Positions 26,682 to 35,820 of a stretch of 64,000 bases of DNA are shown here, one piece after another. How positions within the stretch are numbered: position 1 is the stretch's first letter; each line of letters starts with the position of its first letter. The notes under the pieces are model-generated. The model made no database searches, was not told the DNA's origin, and saw nothing but the letters and a program-made list of their open reading frames with translations. Both the position numbers and the translations under genes were made by a program. Source of the DNA: Streptomyces lichenis (GTDB lineage Bacteria > Actinomycetota > Actinomycetes > Streptomycetales > Streptomycetaceae); the NCBI RefSeq assembly GCF_023218175.1, contig NZ_JALPTH010000014.1, positions 1 to 64,000 of the forward strand, read 5' to 3'.

Positions 26682-26754
26682 GGCGGTCAGCCTACGGTCC
26701 GGGCCGGGTCGGCCGCGGGGGTCTTCGTCCTGCTCCTCCGGAGCCGGCCGGTCG

Positions 26755-29538
26755 TCAGATCATGCCGGCGTTCATGATGTCGAAGGGCAGGGTGCCGGCC
26801 GGGTCGGCGGATCCGCCGGTGCCGGGGGCGGCGAGTTCGGCCCAGATGACCTTGCCCTGGGGGGTGTAGCGGGTGCCCCAGCGGTCGGCGAGCTGGGCGA
26901 CGAGGAACAGGCCGCGGCCGCCCTCGTCGGTGCTGGCGGCGTAGCGCAGGTGCGGGGAGGTGCTGGAGCGGTCGGCGACCTCCACGGTGAGGCCGCGGTC
27001 GTGCAGCAGCCGGACGCGGATGGGCGCGGCCCCGTAGCGGATGGCGTTGGTGAGCAGCTCGCTGAGGACCAGTTCGGCGGCGAAGCCGAGATCGTCCAGG
27101 CCCCATTCGGCCAACCGGGCCATGGCGGCGGCGCGGATGCGTCCGACGGCCTCCGGTTCGGCGGGCACGTCCCAGTCGGCGACCCGGTCCGGGCCGAGGA
27201 CCCGGGTGCGGGCGACGAGCAGCGCCACGTCGTCCTTGGGGTGGGCGGGCAGCAGTGCGTCCAGGACGATGCGGCAGGTCTCCTCGGGGGTGGCGGCGGG
27301 GCGGCCGAGGGCCTTGGCGAGCAGGTCCAGGCCGACGTCGATGTCCCGGGTGCGGTCCTCGACCAGGCCGTCGGTGTAGAAGGCGATCCGGCTGCCCTCG
27401 GCGAGCTCCAGTTCGGTGGTCTCGAACGGTATGCCGCCCAGGCCCAGCGGCGGACCGGCGGGCAGGTCGGGGAACTCGACCTGGCCGTCCGGGTGGACCA
27501 GGGCGGGCAGCGGGTGGCCGGCCCGGGCGAGCTGGCAGCGCCGGGAGACCGGGTCGTAGACGGCGTAGAGGCAGGTGGCGCCGACCATGCCGGTGCCGCC
27601 GTCGGCGGCGTCCAGGCCGGTCGTCTCGGCGCCGTCCTGGTAGGGCTGCTCCTCGTCCTGGTCGATGCGCCCGACCAGGTCGTCCAGCCGGCCCAGCAGC
27701 TCGTCGGGCGGCAGGTCGAGGGTGGAGAAGTTGTGCACCGCGGTGCGCAGCCGGCCCATGGTGGCGGCGGCGTGCAGGCCGTGTCCGACGACGTCGCCGA
27801 CGACCAGGGCGACCCGGCTGCCGGGCAGCGGGATGACGTCGAACCAGTCGCCGCCGACGCCGGACTGGGCGGGCAGATAGCGGTGGGCGACCTCCAGGGC
27901 GCTCTGCTCGGGCAGCGCGCGGGGCAGCAGGCTGCGCTGGAGGGTGACGGCCATGGCGTGCTCGCGGGTGTAGCGGCGGGCGTTGTCGATGCTGACCGCG
28001 GCGCGGGCGACCAGTTCCTCGGCGAGGACGAGGTCCTCGGCCTCGAAGGGTTCGGGGCGCTCCATGCGCCAGAAGTTGGCGACGCCGAGCACCACCCCGC
28101 GGGCCTTCAGCGGGCAGGCGATCAGCGAGTGGATGCCGAAGTCGACGATCTGGCCGGCCCGCTCGGGGTCCTGGGCGTGCCAGCCGAGGGCCTCGGAGAG
28201 GTACGGGACGAGTTCGGCGCGGCCGGTGCCGAAGCCGCGGGCCTGCGGGGTGGAGGGGACGAAGCCGATCATCTTGCCGCGCGGGTAGAGCGGGTGGTCG
28301 TCGCGGACCCCGGCGACGGCGGTGCGGCGCATGTCGGCGGCGGTGCCGGTGGGCTCCTCGCCGCGCAGCACGGGGTCGGCGAGGTCGACGGTGACGAAGT
28401 CGGCGAACCGGCCGACGGTGACATCGGCCAGTTCCTCGGCGGTGCGGACCACGTCCAGGGTGGTGCCGATGCCGACCCCGGCGTCGTACAGCAGGTTGAG
28501 CCGGCGGCGGGCGCCCTCGGCGCGGCCGGTGAGCGCGTTCAGCTCGGTGGTGTCGCGGATGGTGGCGACGGTGCCGGCGGGCCCGCCGTGCCGGTCGGTG
28601 TGGCGCTGGTTGACCGCGAGCAGCCGGTCGGCGGCGGGCACCACCTCGTCGGTGGCGACCCGGCCGGAGCCGAGCAGTTCGGCCATGCCTGGGTCGAGTC
28701 CGGGCAGTTCGCGGATGGCGCGGCCCTCGGCGTCGGCGGGCAGCCCGAGGAGGCGTTCGGCCTCGTCGTTGGCGAGCAGCAGCCGGCCGTCGCCGCCGAC
28801 GATGACCACGCCCTCGCGGACGGCGTGCAGAACGGCGTCGTGGTGTTCGTACATCCGGGTCATCTCGGCGGTGCCGAGGCCGTGGGTCTGGCGGCGCAGC
28901 CGGCGGGCGACCAGGGCGCTGCCGGCGGTGGCGATGGCCATTCCGGCGGCGGCGGTGCCGAGGATGACGGGCAGCTGGCGGTTGACCACCCCGGTGACGT
29001 TGCGGACCTCCAGGCCGGCGGAGACCAGTCCGACGACGGCTCCCTTGTCCCCGCGGACCGGGACGATGGCCTGGACCTCCTCGCCGAGCGGGCCGTCGAC
29101 GCTCTCCACGTGGACCTGGCCGCGGAGGGAGGGTTCGATGGTGCCGACGAACCGGCCGCCGATGCGTTCGGGCTGGGGGTGGGTGTAGCGGATCCCGCGG
29201 GTGTTCATGACGACGATGAAGTCCACCCCGGCCGCCTGGCGGGCGCTTTCGGTGAGCGGCTGGAGGATGGCGCTGGGGTCGTCGTCCTGGAGCGCTTCGC
29301 GGATGCCGGGGGCGTGCGCGAACGATTCCGCGACCGCGACGGAGCGGTTGCGTGCCTCCCGGTCGCTGTCGCTCCGGGACTGCAGGACCAGTGCCAGGAC
29401 GGCACCCAGTACCAGCAGGACCACGAGGGTGACCTGCAGGAGGAAGACCTGTCCCGCGACGCTCCGCGGGCGGCGTCCGCGCCGGTCGGCCGGTGACCGA
29501 ACCGAGCTGCCGCGGAGTCGGTCGAAGAAGGGGGCCAC
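26755..29538 (-). CDS. membrane SpoIIE phosphatase with CitA/DcuS-like sensor
   Basis: A 927-residue transmembrane regulator. TM1 is at about 28-52; an extracytoplasmic single-Cache domain of CitA/DcuS type (about 56-182) contains GVDFIVVMNTRGIRYTHPQP; TM2 is at about 185-208. Then come PAS (about 225-335), GAF (about 345-510), PP2C (about 535-765) and HATPase_c (about 785-900). The RYTHP motif is the carboxylate-binding signature of citrate/fumarate sensor kinases, so an extracellular carboxylate ligand is plausible but inferred. Phosphatase motifs GVGGDWFDVIPL, GDVVGHG, FYTDGLVED and KDDVALLV are intact, as are ELLTNAIRYGAAP and GRGLFLVAQL. The GTG at 29538 follows AAAGGGG. A paralogue at 43571-46267 has the same architecture. 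Confidence 0.9.
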   Translation of the reverse strand: MAPFFDRLRGSSVRSPADRRGRRPRSVAGQVFLLQVTLVVLLVLGAVLALVLQSRSDSDREARNRSVAVAESFAHAPGIREALQDDDPSAILQPLTESARQAAGVDFIVVMNTRGIRYTHPQPERIGGRFVGTIEPSLRGQVHVESVDGPLGEEVQAIVPVRGDKGAVVGLVSAGLEVRNVTGVVNRQLPVILGTAAAGMAIATAGSALVARRLRRQTHGLGTAEMTRMYEHHDAVLHAVREGVVIVGGDGRLLLANDEAERLLGLPADAEGRAIRELPGLDPGMAELLGSGRVATDEVVPAADRLLAVNQRHTDRHGGPAGTVATIRDTTELNALTGRAEGARRRLNLLYDAGVGIGTTLDVVRTAEELADVTVGRFADFVTVDLADPVLRGEEPTGTAADMRRTAVAGVRDDHPLYPRGKMIGFVPSTPQARGFGTGRAELVPYLSEALGWHAQDPERAGQIVDFGIHSLIACPLKARGVVLGVANFWRMERPEPFEAEDLVLAEELVARAAVSIDNARRYTREHAMAVTLQRSLLPRALPEQSALEVAHRYLPAQSGVGGDWFDVIPLPGSRVALVVGDVVGHGLHAAATMGRLRTAVHNFSTLDLPPDELLGRLDDLVGRIDQDEEQPYQDGAETTGLDAADGGTGMVGATCLYAVYDPVSRRCQLARAGHPLPALVHPDGQVEFPDLPAGPPLGLGGIPFETTELELAEGSRIAFYTDGLVEDRTRDIDVGLDLLAKALGRPAATPEETCRIVLDALLPAHPKDDVALLVARTRVLGPDRVADWDVPAEPEAVGRIRAAAMARLAEWGLDDLGFAAELVLSELLTNAIRYGAAPIRVRLLHDRGLTVEVADRSSTSPHLRYAASTDEGGRGLFLVAQLADRWGTRYTPQGKVIWAELAAPGTGGSADPAGTLPFDIMNAGMI

Positions 29539-29712
29539 GATCCCCTTTCTAACACCGCTCGGCCCACCGCGACCATGAGTCGCCCTCGGTGCTCGGACGG
29601 GTACGGCCCGCTGTCGGCGGACGGGGCGCGGGAAACGCCCGGGGAAACGCGGGGGAATCGCCTCGGGAAACCCTGGGGCGCTCCGGGCAACGCCGTGGGA
29701 AACCGGCCGGGA

Positions 29713-30339
29713 TCAGCGGACGCCGTGCGGGCGGAACTGGACGCTGACGCGGGGGCCCGCGCCGCGCCGGGTCTTGGGGATGGCGTGCTCGAAGGTGCGC
29801 TGGCAGGAGCCGCCCATCACGATCAGGTCGCCGTGGCCGAGCGGGACCCGGCGGGCGGGGCCGCCGCCGGCGGGGCGCAGGGCCAGGTCGCGGGGTTCGC
29901 CCACGGAGAGGATGGCGACCATGGTGTCCTCCCGGCCGCCGCGGCCGACGCGGTCGCCGTGCCAGGCCACGCTGTCCCGGCCGTCGCGGTAGTGGCAGAG
30001 CCCGGCGGTGGTGAACGGTTCGCCCAGTTCGGCGGCGTAGTGCGCGCTGAGCGCGGAGCGGGCCTCGTCGAGGACGGGGTGCGGCAGCGGGTCGGCCGCC
30101 CGGTAGAAGGCCAGCAGCCGGGGTACGGCCACCTCGGCGTCGTACATCCGGCGCCGCTCCGCCCGCCAGGGGACCTCGGCGGCGAGCCGTTCGTAGAGGG
30201 CGTCGGCGCCGCTCAGCCAGCCGGGCAGCAGATCGATCCAGGCCCCGCGGCCGAGATCGGTGCGGCGGATTTCGGCGAGGGGGCCGAGGCGGATCTCGTC
30301 GGTCTGGTCGAACAGGGAGCCCTGGAAGTGCGCCGGCAT
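29713..30339 (-). CDS. AlkB-family 2-oxoglutarate/Fe(II) dioxygenase
   Basis: A 208-residue AlkB-type dioxygenase, which oxidatively removes alkyl groups from nucleic-acid bases. The iron ligands are visible in WHGDRVG (HxD) and in FEHAIPKTRRG (distal His), with the 2-oxoglutarate-binding arginines in RRGAGPRVSVQFR. Upstream are PRLLAFYRAADPLPHPVL and YRDGRDSVAWH, as in Streptomyces AlkB proteins. The start is taken as ATG 30339 (MPAHFQGSLFDQ); an ATG seven codons earlier has no better ribosome binding site. It lies 34 bp downstream of the polysaccharide deacetylase gene and may be cotranscribed with it. Confidence 0.9.
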   Translation of the reverse strand: MPAHFQGSLFDQTDEIRLGPLAEIRRTDLGRGAWIDLLPGWLSGADALYERLAAEVPWRAERRRMYDAEVAVPRLLAFYRAADPLPHPVLDEARSALSAHYAAELGEPFTTAGLCHYRDGRDSVAWHGDRVGRGGREDTMVAILSVGEPRDLALRPAGGGPARRVPLGHGDLIVMGGSCQRTFEHAIPKTRRGAGPRVSVQFRPHGVR

Positions 30340-30373
30340 GCTCCCAGCGTACCCCCACATTCGAACGCATGAG

Positions 30374-31207
30374 CTAATCGATGCGTTCGCCCGGCCGGGG
30401 CCATTCGGGTGGGAGGGGGGTCTGGTGGTCCCTCAGGCGGCCCACCTCCAGGCCCCGGGCGCGGCAGTCGGCGATCAGTCCGGGCAGGGCGCCCAGCGCG
30501 GCCCGCCAGGAGCCGGGGGCGCTGGTGGCGTCCGTGTCGTGCAGCAGTACGGTGCCGCCGCCGCGCAGGGAGCGGGCCACCTCGGCGCGGACCCCGTGCG
30601 CGGTGGCCTCGGCCGTCCAGTCCCGCCCCCAGGCGGACCAGAGCACCGTGCGCAGCCCGGCGGCCCGGGCGGCGGCCCAGCGGCCGCCGGTGAGGATGCC
30701 GTAGGGCGGGCGGTACCAGAGCGGCCACCGCCCGGCCGCCTCGGCGACCAGCGCCGCGGTACGGGCCACCTCCCGCCGGTCGGCGGCCGGGCGGGGTCGC
30801 CAGGGCCGCTCGTGCCGCCAGCCGTGCACCGCGAGTTCATGGCCCTCGGCGGCGATCCGCCGGCCCAGCTCCGGGTGGCGGGCCAGCCGCTCGCCCAGCA
30901 GGAAGAAGGTGGCCCGGGCCCCGAGGCCGTCCAGGACGCGTAGGAAGTGCGCAGTGCTGTCCGGGTCCGGGCCGTCGTCGAAGGTGAGCGCCACCCGCCC
31001 GGGGTCGCCCCGGCCGTCCAGCGCGGGCCAGAGCAGTGCCCGCGGCCCCGGCAGCCAGCCCGCCGCCGGCCCGATGTGCGCGGCGGCCGCGACCAGCAGG
31101 GCCGCGCCCCCGAGGGCGATCGGGCGCCCCGGGGAGCGGCCGCCCACGGGCAGCACGTGGGGGCCCAGCACCGCCGCGGCCCGGTACGGGCGGCGGGCGG
31201 CGCTCAC
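30374..31207 (-). CDS. polysaccharide deacetylase (CE4/NodB-like)
   Basis: A 277-residue CE4 esterase. An N-terminal hydrophobic segment (IALGGAALLVAAAAHIGPAAG, about residues 31-51) probably anchors it in the membrane. The NodB domain has motif 1 TFDDGPDP with the catalytic and metal-binding Asp pair, motif 2 HGWRHERPW with the metal-binding histidines, motif 3 WYRPPYG, then TVLWSAWGRDW and VLLHDTDAT. Such enzymes remove N-acetyl groups from wall or exported polysaccharide. GTG 31207 overlaps the stop of the transporter gene (GTGA), so the two are translationally coupled. A longer in-frame extension through the transporter gene is rejected. Confidence 0.9.
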   Translation of the reverse strand: MSAARRPYRAAAVLGPHVLPVGGRSPGRPIALGGAALLVAAAAHIGPAAGWLPGPRALLWPALDGRGDPGRVALTFDDGPDPDSTAHFLRVLDGLGARATFFLLGERLARHPELGRRIAAEGHELAVHGWRHERPWRPRPAADRREVARTAALVAEAAGRWPLWYRPPYGILTGGRWAAARAAGLRTVLWSAWGRDWTAEATAHGVRAEVARSLRGGGTVLLHDTDATSAPGSWRAALGALPGLIADCRARGLEVGRLRDHQTPLPPEWPRPGERID

Positions 31208-32118
31208 CAGTGGTCCTGACGGCCGGCCGGGTCGGCTCCCTTGCCGGGGTCGCCGGAGTCGCCGGAGTCCTCGGTGACCAGGGGTGAGCGGGCCAGTTGG
31301 ACGCAGCCGGCCACCAGCAGGGCGAGAGCCAGCGCCTCGGGGGCCACCCGCCAGCCCAGATGGACGTCCTCGGCGAACAGGCAGACCCCGAGCACCACGC
31401 TGAGCAACGCGTCGCCCAGGGTGAGCGCCGGCTGCGAGGCGACCAGGCTGCCCGCCCGCAGGGTGACCTGGAGGAGCAGGAAACTGCCGAGGCCCACCAC
31501 GATCGCCGCGTACGGCATCCAGCTGGTGAGCACGGCGTCCACCCCGTCCGGCAGACGGCCCAGCGCGTCCTTGAGCAGGGCGGCGGTGACGGCGAAGCCG
31601 GTGGCGGTGGCGGTGCCCAGCACGGCGGCCCGCGCAGAGGGCGGCAGCCGCGTCGAGACGGCCCCCAGCACGGCCGTGAGGAGGCCGGCGCCCAGGGCCG
31701 TCCACAGCCAGGCGGCCACGGGCACGGTGGCACGCCCGTCGGTGGGGTCGGCCAGCGCGAGGAAGGCGCCGAGGCCCACCGCCATCGCGGCGAACGCCCA
31801 GCGGGTGCGGGCGTCGGGCCGGCGGTGGAACACGAAGCCGCCGACGACCAGGGTGAACATCAGCTCCGTACTCATCACCGGCTGCACCACCGACAGCGGC
31901 CCGGTGGCCAGCGCCAGCGCCTGGAGCACTCCGGAGACGGCGAGCAGCGCCGCGCCCCACACCCACACCCGGCGGTGCACCAGGCCGGTCAGCCAGGAGC
32001 CGTGGGGGGCGTCGGCCGGGTCGGGGCCGAGCTCGGCGGCGGCGCGCCGCTGGAGGACGGAGGCTCCGGCGTTGCCGAGGGCGGCCAGCAGCGCCAGGCC
32101 GATGGAGAGGGCGAGCAC
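31204..32118 (-). CDS. DMT/EamA-type membrane transporter
   Basis: A 304-residue polytopic protein with 9-10 hydrophobic helices in two similar halves. It starts VLALSIGLALLAALGNAGASVLQ, has LSVVQPVMSTELMFTLVVGGF in the first half and LVASQPALTLGDALLSVVLG in the second, as in EamA/DMT proteins, some of which export metabolites or are uncharacterised. The C-terminal tail is hydrophilic and acidic. The GTG start at 32118 lies 4 bp after the SDR stop; no good ribosome binding site is seen, suggesting coupling. Together with the SDR and deacetylase it forms a three-gene unit, possibly four with alkB. The role is not deducible. Confidence 0.8.
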   Translation of the reverse strand: MLALSIGLALLAALGNAGASVLQRRAAAELGPDPADAPHGSWLTGLVHRRVWVWGAALLAVSGVLQALALATGPLSVVQPVMSTELMFTLVVGGFVFHRRPDARTRWAFAAMAVGLGAFLALADPTDGRATVPVAAWLWTALGAGLLTAVLGAVSTRLPPSARAAVLGTATATGFAVTAALLKDALGRLPDGVDAVLTSWMPYAAIVVGLGSFLLLQVTLRAGSLVASQPALTLGDALLSVVLGVCLFAEDVHLGWRVAPEALALALLVAGCVQLARSPLVTEDSGDSGDPGKGADPAGRQDHW

Positions 32119-32122
32119 GGTG

Positions 32123-32908
32123 TCAGCCGAACCGTTTGGCCATGGCCCGGAAGAAGCCCGGGACCGCCCCGTGCAACCGGGCGGGCAGACCCAGCCAGGC
32201 GGGGACGAACACATCGGCGCGGCCCCGTACGGCGGCCCGCCACACGGTGTCGGCGACCTGGGCGGCGGACACCGGGCGGGGGTGCTCGCGGTGGTAGGGG
32301 GCGCCGCGCCGGCCGAAGAACGGGGTGTCCACCGCGCCGGGCAGCACCACGGTCACCCCGACCCGGGTGCCGGCCAGTTCGCAGCGCAGGCTGTCGGCGA
32401 AGGCCAGCAGTCCGCCCTTGGTGGCGGCGTACACCGCCTCGCCCGCCACGCCGACCCGCCCGGCCATGGAGCCGATCAGCACGATCTGCCCGGTGCCGCG
32501 TTCGGCCATCGGGGGGAGCAGCAGCCGGACCAGGTGGAGTACGCCGGTGAGGTTGACGGCGACCAGCCGGTCCACCGCCTCCTCGGGCATCGCGCCGACC
32601 GGCCCGGCCCAGCCCTCCCCGGCGGCGGCCACCAGGGCGTCGACCCGGCCGGCCCGGTCGAGCGCGTCGGCGGCCAGCTTCGCCACGCCCGCGGTCTCCC
32701 CCAGGTCGCCGGGGAGCGCGGTGCCGCCGGTGCGCGCGGCCACCGCGTCGAGCCGCGCCTCGTCGCGTCCGGCGAGCAGCAGCCGGCAGCGGCCGTCGGC
32801 GGCGAACCGGTCGGCGACGGCCGCGCCGATCCCGGAGGACGCTCCCGTGACGAGCGCCACCGGCCGGATGGCGGACGGTGGGGCCGTACGGGGGTGCGTG
32901 GGCGGCAT
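32123..32908 (-). CDS. SDR-family oxidoreductase
   Basis: A 261-residue classical SDR. The cofactor loop is VALVTGASSGIGAAVAD, followed by LLLAGRDEARLDAV, where the Arg after beta-2 suggests NADP preference. The catalytic residues are in IGSMAGRVG (Ser) and YAATKGG (Tyr and Lys). The C-terminal part VSAAQVADTVWRAAVRGRADVFVPAWLGL resembles uncharacterised Streptomyces SDRs. ATG 32908 has GGAGG 7 nt upstream. It leads the operon running left to the deacetylase and is divergent from the glycosyltransferase at 33183, with 274 bp between them that hold no recognised gene. Confidence 0.87.
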   Translation of the reverse strand: MPPTHPRTAPPSAIRPVALVTGASSGIGAAVADRFAADGRCRLLLAGRDEARLDAVAARTGGTALPGDLGETAGVAKLAADALDRAGRVDALVAAAGEGWAGPVGAMPEEAVDRLVAVNLTGVLHLVRLLLPPMAERGTGQIVLIGSMAGRVGVAGEAVYAATKGGLLAFADSLRCELAGTRVGVTVVLPGAVDTPFFGRRGAPYHREHPRPVSAAQVADTVWRAAVRGRADVFVPAWLGLPARLHGAVPGFFRAMAKRFG

Positions 32909-33182
32909 GGCGGACCTCCGGGCTGTCGACGGCCGTGCCCTTCCAGCGTCCCGGTTTCCGGCGGCTTCGCCTCCCGGCGGGGTCCGCCCGGTGCCACCGT
33001 GCCCCTCGACTGTCTCGTGGGCACGGCGGCGGAAGGCGAAAGAAGCTGCTGGCCCGAACGGATGACGTGCCCACCCGAACGGCCCGCGGCCGGCCCCTCC
33101 GGGCGGCGCCGGGCGCCGTCGGTCCCCACGCTGGCGGGTCATGCCGCGCGAAGGGCGCGCCGGCCGAGCGAAGGGGCGTTCG

Positions 33183-34292
33183 ATGGGGCGGCGATACCTG
33201 GTCCTGACCGCCGGTATGGGCGCCGGGCACGACGCGGTGGCCGGGGAGCTGGCCCGCCGGCTGCGCGCGGCCGGGCACCAGGTGCTGGTGCGGGATGTGC
33301 TGACGCTGCTGCCGCCGGGCACAGGGCCCGCGCTGCGCGGCTTCTACCGGTGCGCGGTGCGGCGGGTGCCGTGGGTGTACGCGCTGATCCACCGCATCTT
33401 CCTGGCTCCGGCCCGGACGCCCGGTCCGCGGCGCCGGCCCGGTACCGGCCCGCTGGCGGCGCTCGCCGAGCGTCCGCTGCGCGCGTTGGTGGAGCGGTGG
33501 CGGCCGGATGTGGTGGTCTCCACCTTCCATCTGGCCGGGCAGATCACCGGGCGGCTGCGTGAGCGCGGGGCGCTGGAGGTGCCGTGCGCGGTGTATGTCA
33601 CGGACTTCGCGGTGCACCGGGCCTGGCTGGCCCCGGGCAACGACCTCTTCCTCTGTGTGAGCGAGCCGGTGGCCCGGCGGGTGCGGGCGGGCACCGGGCG
33701 GCCGGCGCTGGCCACCGGTCCGGTGGTGCCGCCCTCGTTCGGCCGGTCCGGGCCGCCCGGCCCGGCGGCCCGGCTGGCCACCGCCCGGGCCGCCGGGCGC
33801 CCGGTGGTCCTGCTCTCGGCCGGTGCGTGGGGCGTAGGCCCCGGGCTGCTCCCGGCGGCGCGGGCCCTGGCGGGTGCCGGCTGCCTGCCGGTGCTGCTGT
33901 GCGGACGCGACGAGGGCCTGCGGCGGCGTGCCGGCCGACTGCCCGGGGTGCTGGCCCTGGGCTGGGCGCACGACCTGCCGGGCCTGATGGGCGCGGCGCA
34001 TGTGCTGGTGGACAACGCGGCCGGGCAGACCGCGGTGCAGGCCCTCGCCGCCCGGCTCCCGGTGGTGGGCTTCCGCCCCATCGCCGGGCACGGCGCGGCC
34101 GGGGTCCGGGAGATGGCCGCGGAGGGCCTGACGGTGTACGCCCCCGACCTGCCCGCCCTGCTCACCGCCGTCGCCACCCTGTCCCCACCCGGCCCACCCT
34201 GCGACCGCCTGGTACGCGCCGGGGCGGCCCTGTTCCGGGAAGATGCGGCGGCCGCAGTGGCCCGGCTGGCGGGGGCGTCTGCTGCGGCCTGA
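33183..34292 (+). CDS. MGDG-synthase/GT28-like glycosyltransferase
   Basis: A 369-residue GT-B protein starting MGRRYLVLTAGMGAGHDAVA, the hallmark N-terminus of monogalactosyldiacylglycerol-synthase-like enzymes (GAGH loop). It has DVVVSTFHLAGQITGRL, CAVYVTDFAVHRAWL and the GT28-type donor-binding region LVDNAAGQTAVQALAARLPVVGFRPIAGHG. The expected product would be a glycolipid or a glycosylated natural product. ATG 33183 follows GAAGGGG; an ATG 14 codons upstream is rejected. The last residues (LVRAGAALFREDAAAAVARLAG) are repeated in decayed form downstream of the stop, so the 3' end of this gene seems unstable. Confidence 0.85.
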   Translation: MGRRYLVLTAGMGAGHDAVAGELARRLRAAGHQVLVRDVLTLLPPGTGPALRGFYRCAVRRVPWVYALIHRIFLAPARTPGPRRRPGTGPLAALAERPLRALVERWRPDVVVSTFHLAGQITGRLRERGALEVPCAVYVTDFAVHRAWLAPGNDLFLCVSEPVARRVRAGTGRPALATGPVVPPSFGRSGPPGPAARLATARAAGRPVVLLSAGAWGVGPGLLPAARALAGAGCLPVLLCGRDEGLRRRAGRLPGVLALGWAHDLPGLMGAAHVLVDNAAGQTAVQALAARLPVVGFRPIAGHGAAGVREMAAEGLTVYAPDLPALLTAVATLSPPGPPCDRLVRAGAALFREDAAAAVARLAGASAAA

Positions 34293-34802
34293 GGGGCCGC
34301 CTCGGGCGGGCCGGGGGCCCACCGCCGGGGTCACGGGGGCCCGCTCCGGGAGCACGCGGCGTTCGTGGCGGTTCCAGCTGGCGGGGGCGGTGGGCCCGAA
34401 CCCCTCGGCCCTGGCCCGCGAGCGCCTGGTGCGGGCCCGGGCGGGCCGGTTCCGGGAGCATGTGGCGGCCGTCGTGGCACGGCTGGCGGAGCGACCGTGC
34501 TCTCACCACGGCCTCAGGCCAGGGTGGGCGGCGGGCCCGGGCCCTCGGCCTGGCCTGCGACCGGCCGGCACACCCCTGGGGCGGCTCGGTCCGGGGGTGC
34601 GCGGCGGGCGTTGCGGTGCCGGACGGCACCCACCCGGGGCGGCCTTGCTCCGGGGCGCGCGGCGGGCCGCCGTGGTGCCGGGTGGCGGTGGCCACGGCGG
34701 CCTGAGGGACGGGCGCCTTGGGCGGGGCTAGGAGCCCCGGCGCGGTCGCGACGGCAGGGGGACGGGGAGGGCCGGCCCCGTACCCGTACGGCAGTCGTGC
34801 GG
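34293..34802 (+). pseudogene. decayed tandem copies of the glycosyltransferase 3' end
   Basis: 510 bp with no intact gene. The last 68 bp of coding homology in the glycosyltransferase (34206-34273) recur at 34423-34490 with 56 of 68 positions identical by hand count, and still encode a recognisable ERLVRARAGRFREHVAAVVA. A third related block begins near 34344 (CTCCGGGAGCACGCGGCG) and a fainter one near 34650. The copies lack a start, are out of register with one another and are joined by anonymous GC-rich DNA, so they are relics, not genes. The simplest explanation is repeated partial duplication followed by drift. Confidence 0.7.
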
Positions 34803-35735
34803 TCAGTCGACGGTCAGGACGATCTTGCCGGTGGTGCGGCCCTGCTCGCCCAGTTGGTGGGCCTTGGCGGCCTCGGACAGGGGGAGCACGGTGTCGACCA
34901 GCGGGCGCAGGCGGCCGTCCGCCACCAGGGCGGCGATCTCCAGCAGGCCCTGGCGGTCCGGCTCCACCAGCATCCAGCCGGTGCAGACGCCCTCGGCCTC
35001 GCCGGGTACGTCGTCCGGGCTGGGCAGGGTCACCAGGCGGCCGCCGGGGCGCAGCACCTTCAGGGAGCGGGGCCCGGTGTCGCCGCCGACGTTGTCCAGC
35101 ACCACGTCCACCTCGCCGACCGCGTCCTCGAAGGCGCCGGCCCGGTAGTCGATCAGCTCGTCGGCGCCGAGGGAGCGCAGCAGCTCGTGCTTGGCGGCGC
35201 TCGCCGTGCCGATCACATACGCGCCGCGCGCCTTGGCGATCTGCACCGCCAGGTGTCCGACGCCGCCGGCCGCCGCGTGCACCAGCACCCGCTGCCCCGG
35301 GGTGACCTGGGCGGTGTCCACCAGCGCCTGCCAGGCGGTGAGCGCGGCCAGCGGCAGCGCGGCGGCCTCCTCGTGGCTCAGGGTGGCCGGCTTGGGGGCG
35401 AAGTGGCGCGCGGGGGCGGTCACGTACTCGGCGTAGGCCCCGGCCTGCTTCGGGAAGCTCGGCATGCCGAAGACCTCGTCGCCGGGGCTCAGGACCGTCA
35501 CGCCGGGGCCGACCGCCTCCACGGTGCCGGAGACGTCCCAGCCCACGATCGGGGTCTCGGCCCAGTCGATCAGCGCGCCGCTCGCCCGGGTCTTCCAGTC
35601 CGCCGGGTTGACCCCGGCCGCGCGCACCCGTACCAGCACCTCGCCCAAGCCCGGTTCGGGTCGCTCGATCTCGCGCTCGACGAGCACCTCGGGGCCGCCC
35701 CACTCGCTGACGACGACGGCACGCATGGCAGGCAT
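34803..35735 (-). CDS. NADP-dependent quinone-type oxidoreductase (MDR)
   Basis: A 310-residue zinc-independent medium-chain oxidoreductase. The N-terminal GroES-like domain includes RAVVVSEWGGPEVL and VRVRAAGVNPADWKTR, then the cofactor loop VLVHAAAGGVGHLAVQIAKARGA with the AxxGxxG fingerprint (split here over residues about 150-171), followed by DVVLDNVGGDTG and GKIVLTVD at the C-terminus. It lacks the cysteine cluster of zinc alcohol dehydrogenases. Such enzymes reduce quinones or enones with NADPH. ATG 35735 has AGGAGG 9 nt upstream. It is divergent from the GlxA-type regulator, with 119 bp between them, a common regulator-target arrangement. Confidence 0.9.
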   Translation of the reverse strand: MPAMRAVVVSEWGGPEVLVEREIERPEPGLGEVLVRVRAAGVNPADWKTRASGALIDWAETPIVGWDVSGTVEAVGPGVTVLSPGDEVFGMPSFPKQAGAYAEYVTAPARHFAPKPATLSHEEAAALPLAALTAWQALVDTAQVTPGQRVLVHAAAGGVGHLAVQIAKARGAYVIGTASAAKHELLRSLGADELIDYRAGAFEDAVGEVDVVLDNVGGDTGPRSLKVLRPGGRLVTLPSPDDVPGEAEGVCTGWMLVEPDRQGLLEIAALVADGRLRPLVDTVLPLSEAAKAHQLGEQGRTTGKIVLTVD

Positions 35736-35820
35736 GGCTGCTTCCTCCTGGTATCGGGTCGCCACCGGTCCGTTCCGGCGGCGTGCCTCCAGCATCGGTG
35801 GAGCGGGGCCGGCGCGGTGC

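Noticed and set aside
30340..30373. tRNA-like TTCGAAC element near 30352-30368
   Set aside because: No cloverleaf can be drawn around it; it is the 34-bp gap between alkB and the deacetylase gene.
34243..34731. 162-codon frame downstream of the glycosyltransferase
   Set aside because: It only contains a relic of the glycosyltransferase C-terminus joined to anonymous GC-rich DNA; treated as a pseudogene region.
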